A stretch of DNA of 64,000 nt, taken from contig CAKJVC010000163.1 in NCBI GenBank assembly GCA_918026815.1, forward strand, positions 1-64,000, in the 5' to 3' direction. This document shows, piece by piece, positions 32,265 to 43,227 of this stretch; position 1 is the first letter of the stretch, and each line of letters opens with the position of its first letter. Under the pieces are notes generated by a model, which made no database searches, was not told where the DNA came from, and saw nothing but the letters and a program-made list of their open reading frames with translations. Both the position numbers and the translations under genes were made by a program. The stretch comes from Chalara sp. BL73. Its lineage: Eukaryota; Ascomycota; Leotiomycetes; Helotiales.

Positions 32265-32727
32265 TATTGTACTTTTTGCGCTAAAAAAACTGAGGCATTG
32301 CGGGCGTTGAACTTTATTTTGGGAAAGGGAGGAAGAGAGTGGTTTGTATGAAGTTATGGCTTTCGAGATACCTTACCCTCATTGTAGAATGGAAATCAGC
32401 GTTCTTATCAATCACGCTACGTGAAAACGGGACCATCATCTGCTCTCTGGTAAAGTCATTCAATTTTCTGCGAACTTTTGCATCTTTGGTTGCCTTCCTC
32501 TCTGCAAGGACCGGAAGACTGAACCATATCTATCTCCCATCCCCAGTCCCACCAGGTGAAGCAATCACGCAAGCTAATAAGCTATACCCAGTGATCCATC
32601 CCATTTCGTCAAATCTGCGATAAAGCAACTCATCGCCTTCATCCCCGAGCAAAAGTCATCGCGTAGTATACAGTAATCCGTCCTTTCTCGCAGTTTAATA
32701 TATCTTCTCTTCAACAAGAAAGGTTTC
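32265..32727. other. Convergent 3' intergenic region
   Basis: A spacer between the stops of HRD1 and the minus-strand 2EXR gene. No gene; a 94-codon open stretch (32339-32623) has no recognisable features. Confidence 0.5.
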
Positions 32728-33467
32728 TCAACCATCAGACGCCGGATCCTGGGCCAAAAGTGCCGTCAACGCCGGGTCAGGCCTCAAAACTTCCGCAAGC
32801 AAAACCTGTGCCATGCACAGCTCCGCCTTAACTACCTCCCTGCTGACCCAGTTGCCGATACTGAGCGCCAAATACTCGCCTGGACCATCAGGGTTATATT
32901 TGATATCGTCATCCGTGAATTGGGCCATGATGTCGGAGCCGCCGCACGGGAAGGTGGCCTGGGAGGTGCGGGAACCAGAGGCTTTGTAGGCGAGGGACTT
33001 GATGAGGGGTATGGTGGACCAGCGGCAAGACATGGGGAAGTAAGACTTAGGGAATATGGGAAGATAGAGGGGACTTGGAGCCTTGTCGAGGTGGATGAGG
33101 AAGCTATTGCGGTTGTAAAGGACGGGGGTTGCTTCGGTGTTTATGAGGTGGCAGGTTGACAGTACGGCGATGCAGGGTTTGGGGGAGTGAATGCTGCGGT
33201 CGTGAGTGATGACGATTTGATCATCGAGACAAAGGAGGTGAGGGTAGATCTGGGGATGTTAGTTCAAGTCTGTTTTCCGAGGGTGCTGATTATATCGATA
33301 GATTTGATGGTATGAAGACGGTAGTTACAAACCTTAAGCCGTAATTCGGGAGGCAATTCCATCAGCGAGAACTTTCCCTTCGTTCCAATCTTGTGTGAAG
33401 TTTTAACAATGACAGCTGCATCGCTACCTTCTGCATTTTCGTAGTCCTCTCTGCTATTCAGAGCCAT
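32728..33467 (-). CDS. 2EXR/F-box-like domain protein (218 aa)
   Basis: Two exons: complement of 32728-33249 and 33333-33467. The 83-nt intron (GTTTGT...CTAAC...CCAG) is in phase 0 and joins LPPELRLK to IYPHLLCLDDQIV, completing the L-P-x-E-L-R-x-x-I-Y motif of 2EXR proteins. It is followed by AVLSTCHLINTEATPVLY, the family's second conserved helix. The C-terminus has no known motif. Function is unknown; the family is expanded in filamentous ascomycetes. The ATG at 33467 gives a 31-residue leader before the motif-bearing part. It is a distant paralogue of the gene at 6.6-7.3 kb; the intron falls inside the motif here but before it there, so the two are not a recent duplication. Confidence 0.8.
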
Positions 33468-34456
33468 TACCAGATATCCCCGAATGGTTCTGTCACGTGA
33501 ATACAACTGCGAAGTATCCGATTCTTGGTGAAATGTATAATTGAGTTTGCTGAATTAAAATTATTGGTGCAGGGGTGCAGTCAATGTCGCAGCGCAGAAT
33601 GCGGCTTGACTTCGTCTTGGAATGCAATCTCGTCGCTTTCTCGTATTACCTGAGAATCTGCATGAACTTGGGGTCGCCACCCACGTCCTCAACCGTGACC
33701 TGATATTCTTCCAGAGGGGGTGCTGCTAGATTTGTCCTTTGTAGATAAGCGCGGTATGGATCTTGGTTCTCTTTGCAGCCTCTTGGGGGGGATGCTAGTC
33801 GATTATGGTGACCAAGCCTATATCATCACACGACCTTTTGATATTGGTGTGATGTGAAAGTGACCAATTTGCGTTATGCACAATGATACACGCGGGGTAG
33901 TTGGGGTGGGCTCTTGCGTTGATAGGGCGGTGAAGCTGCCAGAAGCTCTGAAAGGGTCCAGCTCTGCAGGATGTAGGGAATTTTACCTCTGTTGTTGACG
34001 CATAGGCATGCCAAACCCTAAAGTTGTTGATGTTTGGTGGGCGGGGGAGGGGCCTGTCGTTTTATGGGTGAAATCAAATCCCGGTGCTTTGAGCTGCCCT
34101 GCCCGAGACTTTTTCAAGATGCTAGGTACTGTCACCAACAGAGTTTGAAAAAGTTAATTTTTTTCCTCAACAGCATAGTAATTATTTGAGCCTCGTTGAG
34201 CTTACAGGTTGCAGAAAGATTTTATACTGGATAGATTCGACGCTGGTGAACTGGCGCTGTACTGTATTGTAACTTGAAGCTTAGACCTTCCCCGCTTAAG
34301 AGAGTGGGCGGCATCGTCATTTATTATTATCCGAACCTTGTGCCTCTTACAGTCCTCCTTCGCAACAAAACGTTGCCATCCTTCAGTTCTGCTCATCAAT
34401 TTCTCCAGAGCACCGAGAGGCCTCTCTTCAGCTCTCTGCCAACCTGAAGACTGGCA
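33468..34456. other. Divergent intergenic region
   Basis: Holds the promoters of the 2EXR gene (minus) and glycogenin (plus). No recognisable gene, repeat or specific site. Confidence 0.5.
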
Positions 34457-36897
34457 ATGGCTTCGCTAGGAGAAGATGTTTACGCGACTGTAAGCTTATT
34501 TGACACATTGTTTACAATTCAATGTTCGGCAGACTAACATCCACCATAGCTGTTGCTAAACGACTTCTACCTGCCAGGTACTTTCTATCCATCAATTACC
34601 TTCTCATGATACATGCTAAGGCTTCTTCCTAGGTGCTTTAGTACTTGCACATTCTCTGCGAGATGCAGGGACAACGAAAAGGTTGGCAGTGCTTGTCACT
34701 AGCGATAGTGTCTCCAGGGATGTAATTGCCCAGCTTGAGGTATAGCAGCCATCAAGAGACGCAAGAGGATGGTTACTAATGGATATCAGCACGTTTTCGA
34801 CTATATCATACCAGTCGAGCGTATCACCAACCAAACTCCGGCCAATCTCTACCTCATGAACCGTGCTGATCTACATTCTACATTCACGAAGATTGTCCTC
34901 TGGAAGCAAACACAATTTCGTAAGATAGTGTATATGGATGCGGATATGGTTGCTCTACGCGCACCAGACGAGTTGTTCAATCTGTCTCAACCGTTCTCAG
35001 CTGCTCCAGATATCGGGTGGCCAGACCTCTTCAATACTGGTTTGATGGTGCTGACTCCAAATATGGGCGACTATTATGCGTTGCTTGCCATGGCACAAAG
35101 AGGAATATCTTTTGATGGCGCGGATCAAGGTTTGCTCAATATGCATTTCAAGAACACGTTCAATCGAATAAGCTTCACCTACAATGTCACGCCATCTGCA
35201 CATTACCAATACCTGCCTGCATACAAACATTTCCAGTCTAGTATTAGTGCGGGCCATTTTATCGGTCCGAATAAGCCGTGGAATCAAGGAAGAGAGGCCA
35301 GTCAAGGCTCTACACCATACGATGAGATGGTGGGTCGATGGTGGTCCGTCTATGACAGACACTACAGAGAATCGGTCAGTATTCTATCTCCCAAATATTT
35401 TGGACAATCTTTAACAAAATGCAGTCGGCTGAAAAATCTAACGTTGCGCCGATTATACAATATCATACTAAGGGAGAGTTTCATCCTGAAGCTCACAAGG
35501 AAGAAATTCCTGTTGTTCCTGAGCAACAAACCGAAGAGACATCAAAGAGTGAGATAACTTACCCAGCAAGCGAAAGGCCTCATAAGATTCCTCATGGGAT
35601 TCCTCAAGAGGCCCAGCCTCAAAAGGTCCAACCTCAAGAGGTGCAGCCTCAAGAGGAAGAAACTCATGAGGCAGTCGAGATTGTGAATGATTTTGAAAGA
35701 GACAAAGTCGAAGTGGAAGAAGCTCATATTCAACCAGCAGAGCCAATTGTGGAGAAGGAGAAGGAAAAGGAGCCACAGTGGAAACCAACATATTCTACCT
35801 GGGATGCCAGCCGGTAAGCCATATTATGTGCTGTTTGTTCAAATCTAACCCAGACAGAGCTCCTCCTCCCTCCGACTCCAAACCAGAAGCTCATAGCTTT
35901 CCTGCAACACATTATACCATGTCTTCAGACCCAACTCCGTTCAAAGCCCCAGAACGATACCCGGATCCACCAAAAGATATGTATTACGAAGTGCCAAAAA
36001 CACCAACCTATCAAAAGCCCGCGCCGATTTTCCCGTGGGAAAAGACGGCTGCTAAACCTTCCAGAGTATTTCCAGAAGATCTACAGATCGATCTTGACAA
36101 CTTAGATCGTCCCAGCACGAGTGGTTCAGGCGATGCCACCGTAGATGATGAAAAAGCATCACCAGCCACACCAACCACTCCCACTGTCCAAGTCGCGCCA
36201 GCTGATCCTTGGCAGAGTTTCACATCGAAGAACGCTTGGGACGATATTCCAGAAATTGAGCGGTACATTGGTAACCTGCAGAAAAATCGCAAAGGCAATA
36301 TTCAAGTACTGCAGGGGTACGGCTCAGGTATAGAATATGTGTCCAGCCCCGGTGCGCCTAGACACAGTTTGAAGCTCACAGACTTTCCAACAGTGATGGA
36401 GAGGCCTAGTCTGCCTGTAACTCCTGCGCCAATTCGACGACCTTCGTTTTGGGGCGAGGAGAGAAACGAGGAAGGAGAACTACCAGCCGCTGAAGGGGTG
36501 CCATCGCAAGAGGAGTGGGTTAGTGTGATCCTCGTTTTGACGGATACAGAACTTCAACTTACACCATCCTTATCAGGATCCAGCAGCACGTCTGGAACAG
36601 CTCGCCCGGCGACAATCAGATGTGCTTGCAAACAAGCTTGGGCAGCTTGGTGGAGAAGCACGGGAGATCCCTATGAGACCGTTACCTTATGGTTCGGAAG
36701 GAGTTATCTCACCCACCTACGTAGCTCCGACTGCGCCCAGTAGTAGCGAGGACAATACGGAGTTGGCAGCATCAGCTAATATAGAAGAACCAAGTTATAA
36801 GGGGCCATCGGCGGCTTGGGAGAAGAACGAAGATTACCCAATTTCGGAAACGCCATTACCACCATCAGAAGAGGAGAAAGACGTACTAGAGACGTGA
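34457..36897 (+). CDS. Glycogenin (707 aa)
   Basis: Seven exons: 34457-34489, 34550-34577, 34633-34739, 34790-35374, 35425-35813, 35858-36518 and 36577-36897. All six introns (44-60 nt) keep phase. This family-8 glycosyltransferase primes glycogen by adding glucose to itself. The N-terminus has EDVYATLLLNDFYLPGALVL. The metal- and UDP-glucose-binding D106-A-D108 lies in IVYMDADMVALRAPDELF. NTGLMVLTP and DQGLLN follow. Tyr195 in HYQYLPAY aligns with the glucosylated Tyr195 of mammalian glycogenin-1. HFIGPNKPW closes the catalytic domain at about 220. The long tail holds a Gln-Pro-Glu repeat, PIFPWE, and WDPAARLEQL near the C-terminus, which in the family binds glycogen synthase. HFIGP is preceded by SAG where many relatives have a valine-rich pair. 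Confidence 0.92.
35601..35655 (+). repeat. Short in-gene repeat coding Gln-Pro-Gln/Glu
   Basis: Degenerate repeats of a CCTCAAGAGG-like unit within the glycogenin gene encode PQEAQPQKVQPQEVQPQEEE. It lies in the disordered linker, where length changes are probably tolerated. Confidence 0.7.
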
Positions 36898-39214
36898 GCA
36901 CTTTATGAGGGTGGTAGGAAATTCGGAGGCTAATGTAATGAGGTTATGTGGATATGTACATTATACGCTAAAGGTTGACATTTTGCCCATGCAGCGGGTC
37001 ATTGTTTCTTGGCGAGCATTATCTTCTTCTGCATCAGCATATTGCTTGAACTTGCATTTGCTTTTATCATTTCATTCGCAGTCTGCTTCTCGGGCATTTT
37101 CACATGAGGCTATCGTATCTTGGTTTAGCTTGAACTGCGGAATGTGAAAGATGGATCAGGTGTTTATATTGTAATTTACACTGCAATTAGTCGGATACCC
37201 TGCTAAATATACGAGTTTGCATGAAGGCTGGCTTCCTATTGCTGCTTACAGATCGATATATCGACGTGAGCTATGAGCTGGTCTGTTTTTTGCGTATCTG
37301 TTTGCTTCTAGGTACTAGCGTTGGCTAAGAAACCCAGCAGACAGATCAAATTTTCTTGGCCCTTTGCATATAAACTACTTTAGATATTACTATGTTGACC
37401 AAGAATGTTCTGCTCTGGCAAAGGAGTAAAACTTCCTATATGAAATCTTGAAAGCTTTTGTCAAAAATACGAGTTATCTAAGCTGAACTTGCACGTTTTG
37501 CTAGCACAATCTCGGTCTCCTAATGATACATTGAGCATGAATAGAGTTTGGTCCGAAGCTTTAGAAACCGTGGGGAAAGGAAGAGGCCACCGCTTGAACC
37601 GGGAACAACAGCTCGTACAGGATCTGGATGGCGGCACCTTATTTGGGGCGAAAGCATATTGGGACATGGCCGAGAATGGAGCCGCAGCCTTTGAGGATTA
37701 TCATTACAGAGGTTCAATGTGTATCCTATGTTGATACATTCATTGTCGGCACGTTCATCTCGGTGCATTGGATTCATTCATGGACGCCACCTCACCACGC
37801 CCATCTTCTTTCTCGCGCCTACTTCTTCTTTCCCCTGCCGTTCTTCTTCTCATCACTCTCCCCTTCCTCACAGCTCCTTTCTCATTATGATCAAGACACT
37901 GTTGAGCTTGGAAGCTTATGGTAATGGAGCTGTAACCTTTGTCGGCCTTGTTTGGTAGTTTCGACAGATCGTCACGTACGGACAGGTTCTAGATTATTTG
38001 TCAGTCTCTACACCTGTTGAAGCCTCTACAACTCCGTCAACATCAACATCAACAAACTATGGAGCAGAGAGATTTGCGTCCTTCTAGTCTGTCATTCGTG
38101 ACGCCATGATGCGCTTCCGCTTATAAAGTCCTTCAGGTTGTGACCTGCCCAAGATCATATGGAGACTGGCTTCGGCTGGGAGACCCCGGTGTAAGCCATT
38201 TTTGCCCTCCGCATACTGCTCTTGGAAGAAATACCTAGGGAGCTACCGATAGCGAGGAGTGAACCTTGATTTGGTCGGATATGGCTCAGATCAAAAAGAG
38301 TCAGCACGAACGCTTGGAAAATATTGCTGTGGGTAGGGAATCCAACCTGGCGCCGAGGACGGACGGCATTAGACGAAATGGAAAATGGTTCCATCTACAA
38401 GAAGTACGGCCTCTTTTGTGCAACAGGAATAACAAGAGGTGAGGCTGGTGTTCCTCAACAGCCCCCAATTCTTATATATAAATCTTGATTGGTTCGAAGG
38501 TGTATGGTGCTTCTTAAGGTAGGGATAGGGACAATAGAAATAGAGACCAGGGATGCCATTTTTTGTCGATTTGGAGAATCTGAGAAAGTCGGTACGGGAT
38601 TTGAAAAGGATTCGCTGCAAGTGATGGATCATGGCGTATTTCGAATGTTGGACAGAGAGCACGATGCAAAGTAATCCTTGGAGTTGTATGCTTGACAAAG
38701 GCATTGTGCCTGATGTGTATAGACGAATCACTATGATATGATACAGACCACTCCCTACGACCTTCCAATGAATGATAACCTTTTTCTTATAAAGACAAGC
38801 CTTGGATGGAATAACGCTCAATCATCTGCTTAGATCTTGTGGGCTAAGCGAAAAATAAAAAGGGGCTGGAAATTCCAATTCACTATCCTCGAAAGAAACA
38901 AAGACAATAATATCTAAAACTTTTTGAAAAGATGATTCACCATCATCTTAGGATACAAAGACCGGAAGACTCTGGCTTGTGATTGTTTATTTTCTTGCTT
39001 TATGTCCCGAATCCGCCTTTGAGGCTCCTTCAGCCGCATTCTCAGCGCTGTCTAAAACATTCCCCTCAGACTGCAAATCCCCTCTCAACACCCCACCCAG
39101 GCCAACCGCATATATAGATCGATCTTCCCAAACCCCTTCAGCAACAACCCAGAACGCCATAATTGAGCACTCGCTACTCGGAACTTCCTTCTAACAGCAA
39201 ACGAAGCACCAAAA
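36898..39214. other. Intergenic, no gene recognised
   Basis: 2.3 kb downstream of glycogenin. Stops are frequent; open stretches such as 37489-37734 and 38369-38821 have no recognisable family. A pyrimidine-rich (CTT)n-like stretch lies at about 37800-37880. It could hold a non-coding transcript. Confidence 0.5.
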
Positions 39215-39457
39215 ATGGTAGACCAGATACACGGTATCGCGTATACTCCCAACTCGCAGCCTACGTATTACCTGACCACGGAAGAGATGGAGGCACTGCA
39301 GGCTGAGCGAGATAGGTATAATGAGGAGAAGGAGAGGGAGTATCAGAGGGAATATTTTGCGTGGTATGCGGAGGCGTATGGGGTGGAGAGCCCTGAGAAA
39401 GTAGATGGCGGTGGGAGCCGGATCGCCGAGGCTAGGAATGGAGGGAACGGAAAGTAG
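39215..39457 (+). CDS. Small charged hypothetical protein (80 aa)
   Basis: An intact ORF from ATG to TAG. A Tyr/Pro-rich start (IAYTPNSQPTYYL) leads to a Glu/Arg-rich helix (TEEMEALQAERDRYNEEKER) predicted to be a coiled coil, then a Gly-rich tail. No family recognised. The composition is protein-like and the ATG context (CAAAAATGG) is acceptable, but the length is short and a non-coding explanation remains. Confidence 0.45.
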   Translation: MVDQIHGIAYTPNSQPTYYLTTEEMEALQAERDRYNEEKEREYQREYFAWYAEAYGVESPEKVDGGGSRIAEARNGGNGK

Positions 39458-39853
39458 ATCGCAGGTCAAAGAGGCGAGAGGGTGGGGGGACACCAGGCAG
39501 GAGTGGTGGCCAAGGAGAAGATAAGGGACGGTGGTTTCTTGGTGACGCTCGCGTCTTTCAGAGGGCACTCTGAGGATGAGGTTTCACACGGCGCAGAAAT
39601 GGATGGCATGGTATGAATTTGAGACATATATCAAAGAACCACGCGCTTGCAGCAAGGCTTTTGCCTGATCTCTAACGACTCGCTATTCACTGCCATTTTC
39701 TTAGAATTAACTGCCTGTGCATAACTTAAAGCAACTTGCCCCAAATATTACCTTCATCAGAACCCGGTCTTCTCGTCACAACTAATGTCACCCAAGCCCT
39801 CATAAACGGCGAGCCTGATCTGGGACATCAAGTTTACAGAGTTCGTGAACGAA

Positions 39854-40306
39854 ATGACTAAAGATTCATCTCAATTCAATAATGATTCCAGCACTACCTC
39901 ATCCCCAAACCCCATACCAGACACACAAACGCCCTCCCCTTCGTCGTCAACGCCAAATCAGCCACCCGAAATACGCATCAAGCTCTCAGACTTCCACCCG
40001 CTACCCACGTCCCGCGTTGAAGACGCCGTCCACCCGTCGTCCTTCTCCTCCTACCCGGGAAATAAAGCCATCTCAGCGTTTAGGTTTTCCTCAGACGAGA
40101 CGAGGTTGGTGGACACAGAGAAGGCAGAGAAGTTCGGGAGGATGCAGGAGGAGTTCGATAGGAAGAGAGAAAAAGGCATTGCAGTTGGCAGAGAGGAAAA
40201 GAGGAAGAGGGAGGAAATAGAGGAGCAAAAGGGTTGGGGAGGAAGAATGGAACGGTTTTTGATATCTTTGAGGATGAAGATGCGAAAGCGCAGAATGTGG
40301 AGTTGA
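39854..40306 (+). CDS. Hypothetical disordered protein (about 150 aa), possibly frameshifted at the 3' end
   Basis: Starts at ATG 39854. The first 45 residues are Ser/Pro/Thr/Asn-rich and disordered. Then EIRIKLSDFHPLPTSRVEDAV and ISAFRFSSDETRLVDTEKAE look like conserved sequence, followed by a Lys/Glu-rich helix. The last residues after about 40240 become Met/Arg-rich and unnatural, whereas the next frame reads TVFDIFEDEDAKAQNVELME before its stop at about 40340. A one-base indel or a missed splice near 40230-40250 may explain this. Function unknown. Confidence 0.5.
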   Translation: MTKDSSQFNNDSSTTSSPNPIPDTQTPSPSSSTPNQPPEIRIKLSDFHPLPTSRVEDAVHPSSFSSYPGNKAISAFRFSSDETRLVDTEKAEKFGRMQEEFDRKREKGIAVGREEKRKREEIEEQKGWGGRMERFLISLRMKMRKRRMWS

Positions 40307-40848
40307 TGGAAGGTGGTGTAGAGGGAAGCTCCTGTCTTTGATCAACAAAGACACACTTGATGGTTTCTCAGGTTTGTCTTGCTTTGGTGTAATGTTCATA
40401 AGTTGCAGGCTGATTTTCGCGGCTGCTAGGCTTTTTAAATTGACAAAAATAATAGCTTCATGCAGCGCAGCTAAGTGAAGCTACTTAAGCGAGAAGTTTA
40501 AGGGGAGGCTGCCAAGAGAGAGAGACAGCGATGACTAATATAGGACTGTGGGGGTTCTTGAACCTTCAAATCCACTAGTCGTGTGCCATACAGGACCGGC
40601 CTATCTAGTAACCGACCGCTTCACAACAAAACATTTAAATATTTTCTGTTCCCTGGCCTCCTAATTAATTATATCCAGCATCTACAGTACGCTTCACTCC
40701 ATAAAATACCACAATCTCGAGCTTGAAGCTCGAAGCAGCAATCACAGCTGTGTACTTCACGCACACTGTATCTTGCGAATCAAAACATATTGTCGAAGCT
40801 TATATCTGGACGAACCAAAGATCTCAGATACAGCTTAGAACCATAAAT
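40307..40848. other. Intergenic
   Basis: No gene recognised. It must hold the promoter and leader of the next gene; an upstream non-ATG open stretch from 40723 is taken as leader. Confidence 0.5.
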
Positions 40849-41547
40849 ATGGCAAAATCAAAGTCCTCAGCAGAGACGAAGAACGTTGCAGGAGCATCAA
40901 AGCTTATAGACGTGAAGACAAGCCTGTCAGACCTTCAATCCAATCCAGATCTTTGGTATAAGGTACGTGAGACTACTCTTTAGCTATTTCCTATTATACT
41001 TACCACCTTGATTTAGATCAAAGTCCTACTCTATGACCTCAGCAACATCAGGAATGATCCTGCAGCTGAGGATCGCACCTTACGCACGACTGATGCGCTT
41101 TATATCAGCGGACCGTACTTCACGCCTGAAGAAGCTACTCTGATCAAAGCAACGATGATCCCTCGGCCAAGCCTCCATGAGATGCCCGAATTCGAGGTGC
41201 TCGAAGCAATTGAAGAGCTCGCTTTAGAGGACAACCTCTCGGAACCAACCACGGCGCCGGGCGTGGGCGACCTAGTCACAGCCGAAGAAGCAATTACATC
41301 CTGCCTTCAAAATTTCTTCTCCAAACGCAGAGCGAGCGGTGATGCCCGACCTTGCGGACCACATGACATGGCGCCGATATATAGAGCGGTATTCGACATC
41401 CCAGCCGAGGCGATGATGGACGAAAAGTTCTTGGGAAGGTTAAGGCGAGCAGGGTTACCGCAGGAAAAGGAAAAGGCTGGAGCCGATGGCAAAGAGAGGT
41501 CAAGCACCCGGGACAAGAAGATGAAGAAGGAGGGCAAGGAAGCTTAG
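40849..41547 (+). CDS. Uncharacterised small protein (214 aa)
   Basis: Two exons: 40849-40962 and 41017-41547. The 54-nt intron (GTACGT...TTTAG) is in phase 0 and joins DLWYK to IKVLLYDLSNIRN. The N-terminus is basic and Ser-rich (AKSKSSAETKN). The middle (LRTTDALYISGPYFTPEEATLIKA) looks like a helical, possibly DNA- or protein-interacting module. The C-terminus is strongly Lys/Glu-rich. I do not recognise a family. The clean splice and long open second exon support a real gene. Confidence 0.65.
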
Positions 41548-41623
41548 ATGAACCAAGGAAGCGCGTGGCATATGTGCTCGCTGGACCTTTTCTACCCAGA
41601 GCAATCACAGCGATGGACGTCGT

Positions 41624-41645
41624 TATATATATATATATATATATA
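41624..41645. repeat. (TA)11 microsatellite
   Basis: Eleven uninterrupted TA pairs about 77 bases downstream of the preceding stop codon, probably in its 3' UTR or terminator region. Confidence 0.9.
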
Positions 41646-41698
41646 ATAAGCACATTCATTCCATGGCGCTGGAGCACATATGGTAATTTTTGTCTAAC

Positions 41699-42237
41699 AT
41701 GGCAACTCCTACCACATCTTTCAAGGCAGACAAACGCTCGAACGCCGAGCTACTGCCTCACGAGGTGCGTTTCGTGGTGATATATTTCGACGCTGGCTTG
41801 GGCAAACATGGATACACCTTAATTTATCCTCTGCTGGGATAAGAGCATAGTGAAAGCCTGGATGCAAAAAACCTCCATCACAGTTGGCGAGGGATGATTG
41901 GACGGCCGCGGTCAGCAAGCTTCTTGGGCACGACAGAAGGGCGGTTGGTTTTGCGGGATATCGCGCTGGCCAACGCCAAATATTTGGTGATGGATTATAT
42001 ACACCCCGAACTGGGATCGCCACAGCATCGTCTTTGCTGCGGTGTAGATTGTAAGTGACCATGATACTCTCATCTGTGAGCAGGCGCACAGCAGAAGCTA
42101 TGTTGGCACTGTGGATGCAGAAGGCAAACCTCTTCACACCATCCCTGATCCCTAGAAATGGTCAAGCAATCACTGAAAGCGAGACCATTCTTCTGGATAT
42201 CTGCGAATATGTATTGCTTTTGGACAAACGAAGGTAA
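41699..42237 (+). CDS. Candidate small gene (about 128 aa), doubtful
   Basis: Proposed exons: 41699-41764, 41884-42050 and 42084-42237. The first intron (119 nt, GTGCGT...CACAG) is in phase 0. The second (GTAAGT...GAGCAG) is only 33 nt, below the usual minimum, but its donor is consensus and its phase fits, joining two protein-like stretches. These read DWTAAVSKLLGHDRRAVGF with FGDGLYTPRTGIATASSLL, then RTAEAMLALWMQKANLFTPS. No family recognised. It could be a real small gene, a decayed one, or chance; the 33-nt intron is the weak point. Confidence 0.3.
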
Positions 42238-43227
42238 GGCCATCTCCTCTTGAGGAAGGTGCCGCCTAGCCTTCAGCTTCAGCTGTTTATATTGACTCAC
42301 AGTGTCCTTTCCATTCAAAAGTGAAGTTGATGGCCTTTCCTTTTCATGACTGCCGCTGTGGCGCTCGGTATGTTTGAGCTTCCGATGAACTGTTTGCTAG
42401 TAAAGGGGGCGTGGGTTCGGGACTTTTGCAACACAGCCAGAAATGTTCATTTGTGGCAATCCGATCTTCCCCTTTAGGTCTTTTATAAGCCACAAACCGC
42501 ACTTTCTTGACGCGCACAATCGTATCAGATATGAATGGCATGCCTGAGTAACATCCCTCCGACATGAGAGGACTCAGCCACAGTCGGTCCCCAGATCACG
42601 CATTCCATTGAAAGAAACGCGAGGGTGGAGTATTATTGCGACAAAGACCTAATGAGTGCTACTGAGGAGTGTTATATATATACAATACATAGCGCTGTTG
42701 ATGGTGAACTGTTGAAAAGAAGTTAAAGAGTTCGGTTAAGGTTTCACATCTAAGTGATGAGGGATGAATATGGGCTAAGAGACCCTCCTACTGGTAGACC
42801 TTTACAAAAGAAGGAACATCATTCTTCAAAGATAAAAGCCGTAATAAATGATTCATTCGAGATTACTATTCTCGTGCCTTCCTGCAAAACTATAACACAA
42901 GCCATATCGCGCCCCATCACGACTACAAAATCAATACACCGCAAGAACACCATGCATACATGCTTTTTCTCCGTTAAATCAAGAACAGTAAAGAAATTGG
43001 TATATAAATATCCCCCCATCCTTGGGTATTCCCAGAAAGTCCCAACCCGGACTCGTGCCGGAGCCCATGCAAATAATTCCAGACCTAAAAATGTAATGCG
43101 CTCCATAATGGAGGAGAAAGTAGACTATTATAACATCGTAAATCGAAGCGAAAATTCGATCAGCCGCGTAGCTTCCTGAGGTGAGACTCGAGAACAAGAG
43201 GAAAGGGGATGCTGAGGAGGAGCATGT
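42238..43227. other. Intergenic downstream of Med15
   Basis: Holds the 3' UTR of the minus-strand Med15 gene on its right. The ORF at 42819-43197 (minus) has no recognisable features. A TATATATATAC stretch lies near 42670. Confidence 0.5.

Noticed and set aside
38369..38821. 150-aa minus-strand ORF
   Set aside because: No recognisable domain, no splice partners and a Cys/His/Ser-rich composition typical of non-coding DNA.
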